Shown: positions 63,416 through 64,000 of the stretch, piece by piece | Layout: each line of letters opens with the position of its first letter | Numbering within the stretch: the first letter of the stretch is position 1 | Source: Sinonovacula constricta | Taxonomy: Eukaryota > Mollusca > Bivalvia > Cardiida > Solecurtidae | DNA: 64,000 nt | Direction: 5' to 3' | Assembly (NCBI GenBank): GCA_007844125.1 | Contig: CM017567.1 | Location: 1,048,604-1,112,603, forward strand | Position numbers and translations under genes: made by a program | The notes under the pieces: model-generated | The model's input: only the letters and a program-made list of their open reading frames with translations | Told to the model about the DNA's origin: nothing | Databases searched by the model: none

Positions 63416-64000
63416 AAATGCCTCTTTACTGAAATAATATTTATGCGAAATTTAAATTGTGAGAATCTAATATATTCTTAAAACAGGATGAAGTTAACTT
63501 TGCGTATTGACAAAAATAACCACACTTATAAATATTACATTAACCTACATACGATATCAACACATAAGAATTACTTAAAGTCTAGCCCAAAGCATATAAA
63601 TAAAGCTAACACAATTACACAATAAATCACGATTACAATACAATCATACCTAATGTTCTTACAATCACATTTTTATTCTTTATATTTAAACGTACACACC
63701 ATTTATACATTTGTTTTGATACATGTATTTGGATCAATGTGCAATTAGCGTGTTCCTCTGGGCATGAAATATATTGTATACAACTAACATCGGCAGTTCT
63801 TTAGCGGACAGACCAATTTTAACGACAAAAGTTTGATACTTACCTTGTATGTTGCAGATATTATTTGATCAGTGGAAGACGGGTGGCTATTGGATTTGTG
63901 ATTAAATATATAATTGTCGTCTTCGGGTATTGGATATATTGAATCAATTAAGATGCACAATTTAACAATTTCGAGTGAACATCTATTACTTTTATGAATA
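63416..64000. other. Intergenic DNA to the window edge
   Basis: AT-rich sequence with no recognised feature. Confidence 0.5.

Overview
The window looks like AT-rich, gene-poor, repeat-rich metazoan nuclear DNA, most likely from a bivalve or other mollusc. That assignment is an inference. It rests on two single-exon BTB-domain paralogues plus a dead third copy, a CR1/jockey-type LINE fragment, two tRNA-derived SINE families, long (TA)n, (GA)n and (ATC)n microsatellites, and a decayed furin-like cysteine-repeat gene. There are no operons, Shine-Dalgarno sites or CRISPR arrays. Nearly all short open frames are chance AT-rich ORFs.

Layout. The first 34 kb is a mosaic of related blocks. Block dup1 occurs at about 13-2240 and 28565-30120. 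Block dup2 occurs three times, at about 2520-3510, 19935-23200 and 30120-33095. Block dup3 occurs at about 7760-8480 and 24890-25560. Because the copies are diverged, later insertions can be read as filled against empty sites: two SINEs in the first dup1 copy, one SINE in the 30-33 kb dup2 copy, and a 0.68 kb element with short direct terminal repeats in the 20-23 kb dup2 copy. A LINE 3' end lies at 5.1-6.1 kb, beside a nearly perfect 228-bp palindrome at 4.1-4.4 kb.

Genes. Two intact intronless BTB genes (26751-28058 minus; 41351-42670 plus) share one plan: an acidic N-terminal segment, a BTB domain, a BACK-like helical stretch, a short coiled coil, and a conserved C-terminal domain ending in a G-E-I-V-I-Q-Y motif. 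A third copy at 12631-13752 is a pseudogene. They look like part of a local, duplicating BTB family and may act as substrate adaptors or scaffolds; no partner is encoded nearby. At 50.26-51.86 kb lies a long furin-like/VSP-like cysteine repeat gene broken by frameshifts and stops. At 54.57-54.83 kb is the 5' end of a RecQ-type helicase relic whose Walker A lysine is lost.

The remaining stretches (33.1-41.3, 42.8-50.2, 54.8-64 kb) are mostly non-coding. They hold a degenerate minisatellite (46.4-46.7 kb), a 75-bp tandem pair (56.9-57.1 kb), a second tRNA-SINE copy (58.05 kb) and two further copies of the 0.3-0.7 kb dispersed element (60.1-60.5 and 63.3-63.4 kb). I see no clear new biochemical system. 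The most distinctive features are the BTB cluster with its undescribed-looking C-terminal domain, the insertion history readable from paralogous empty sites, the short-direct-repeat element family, and a set of snap-back palindromes.
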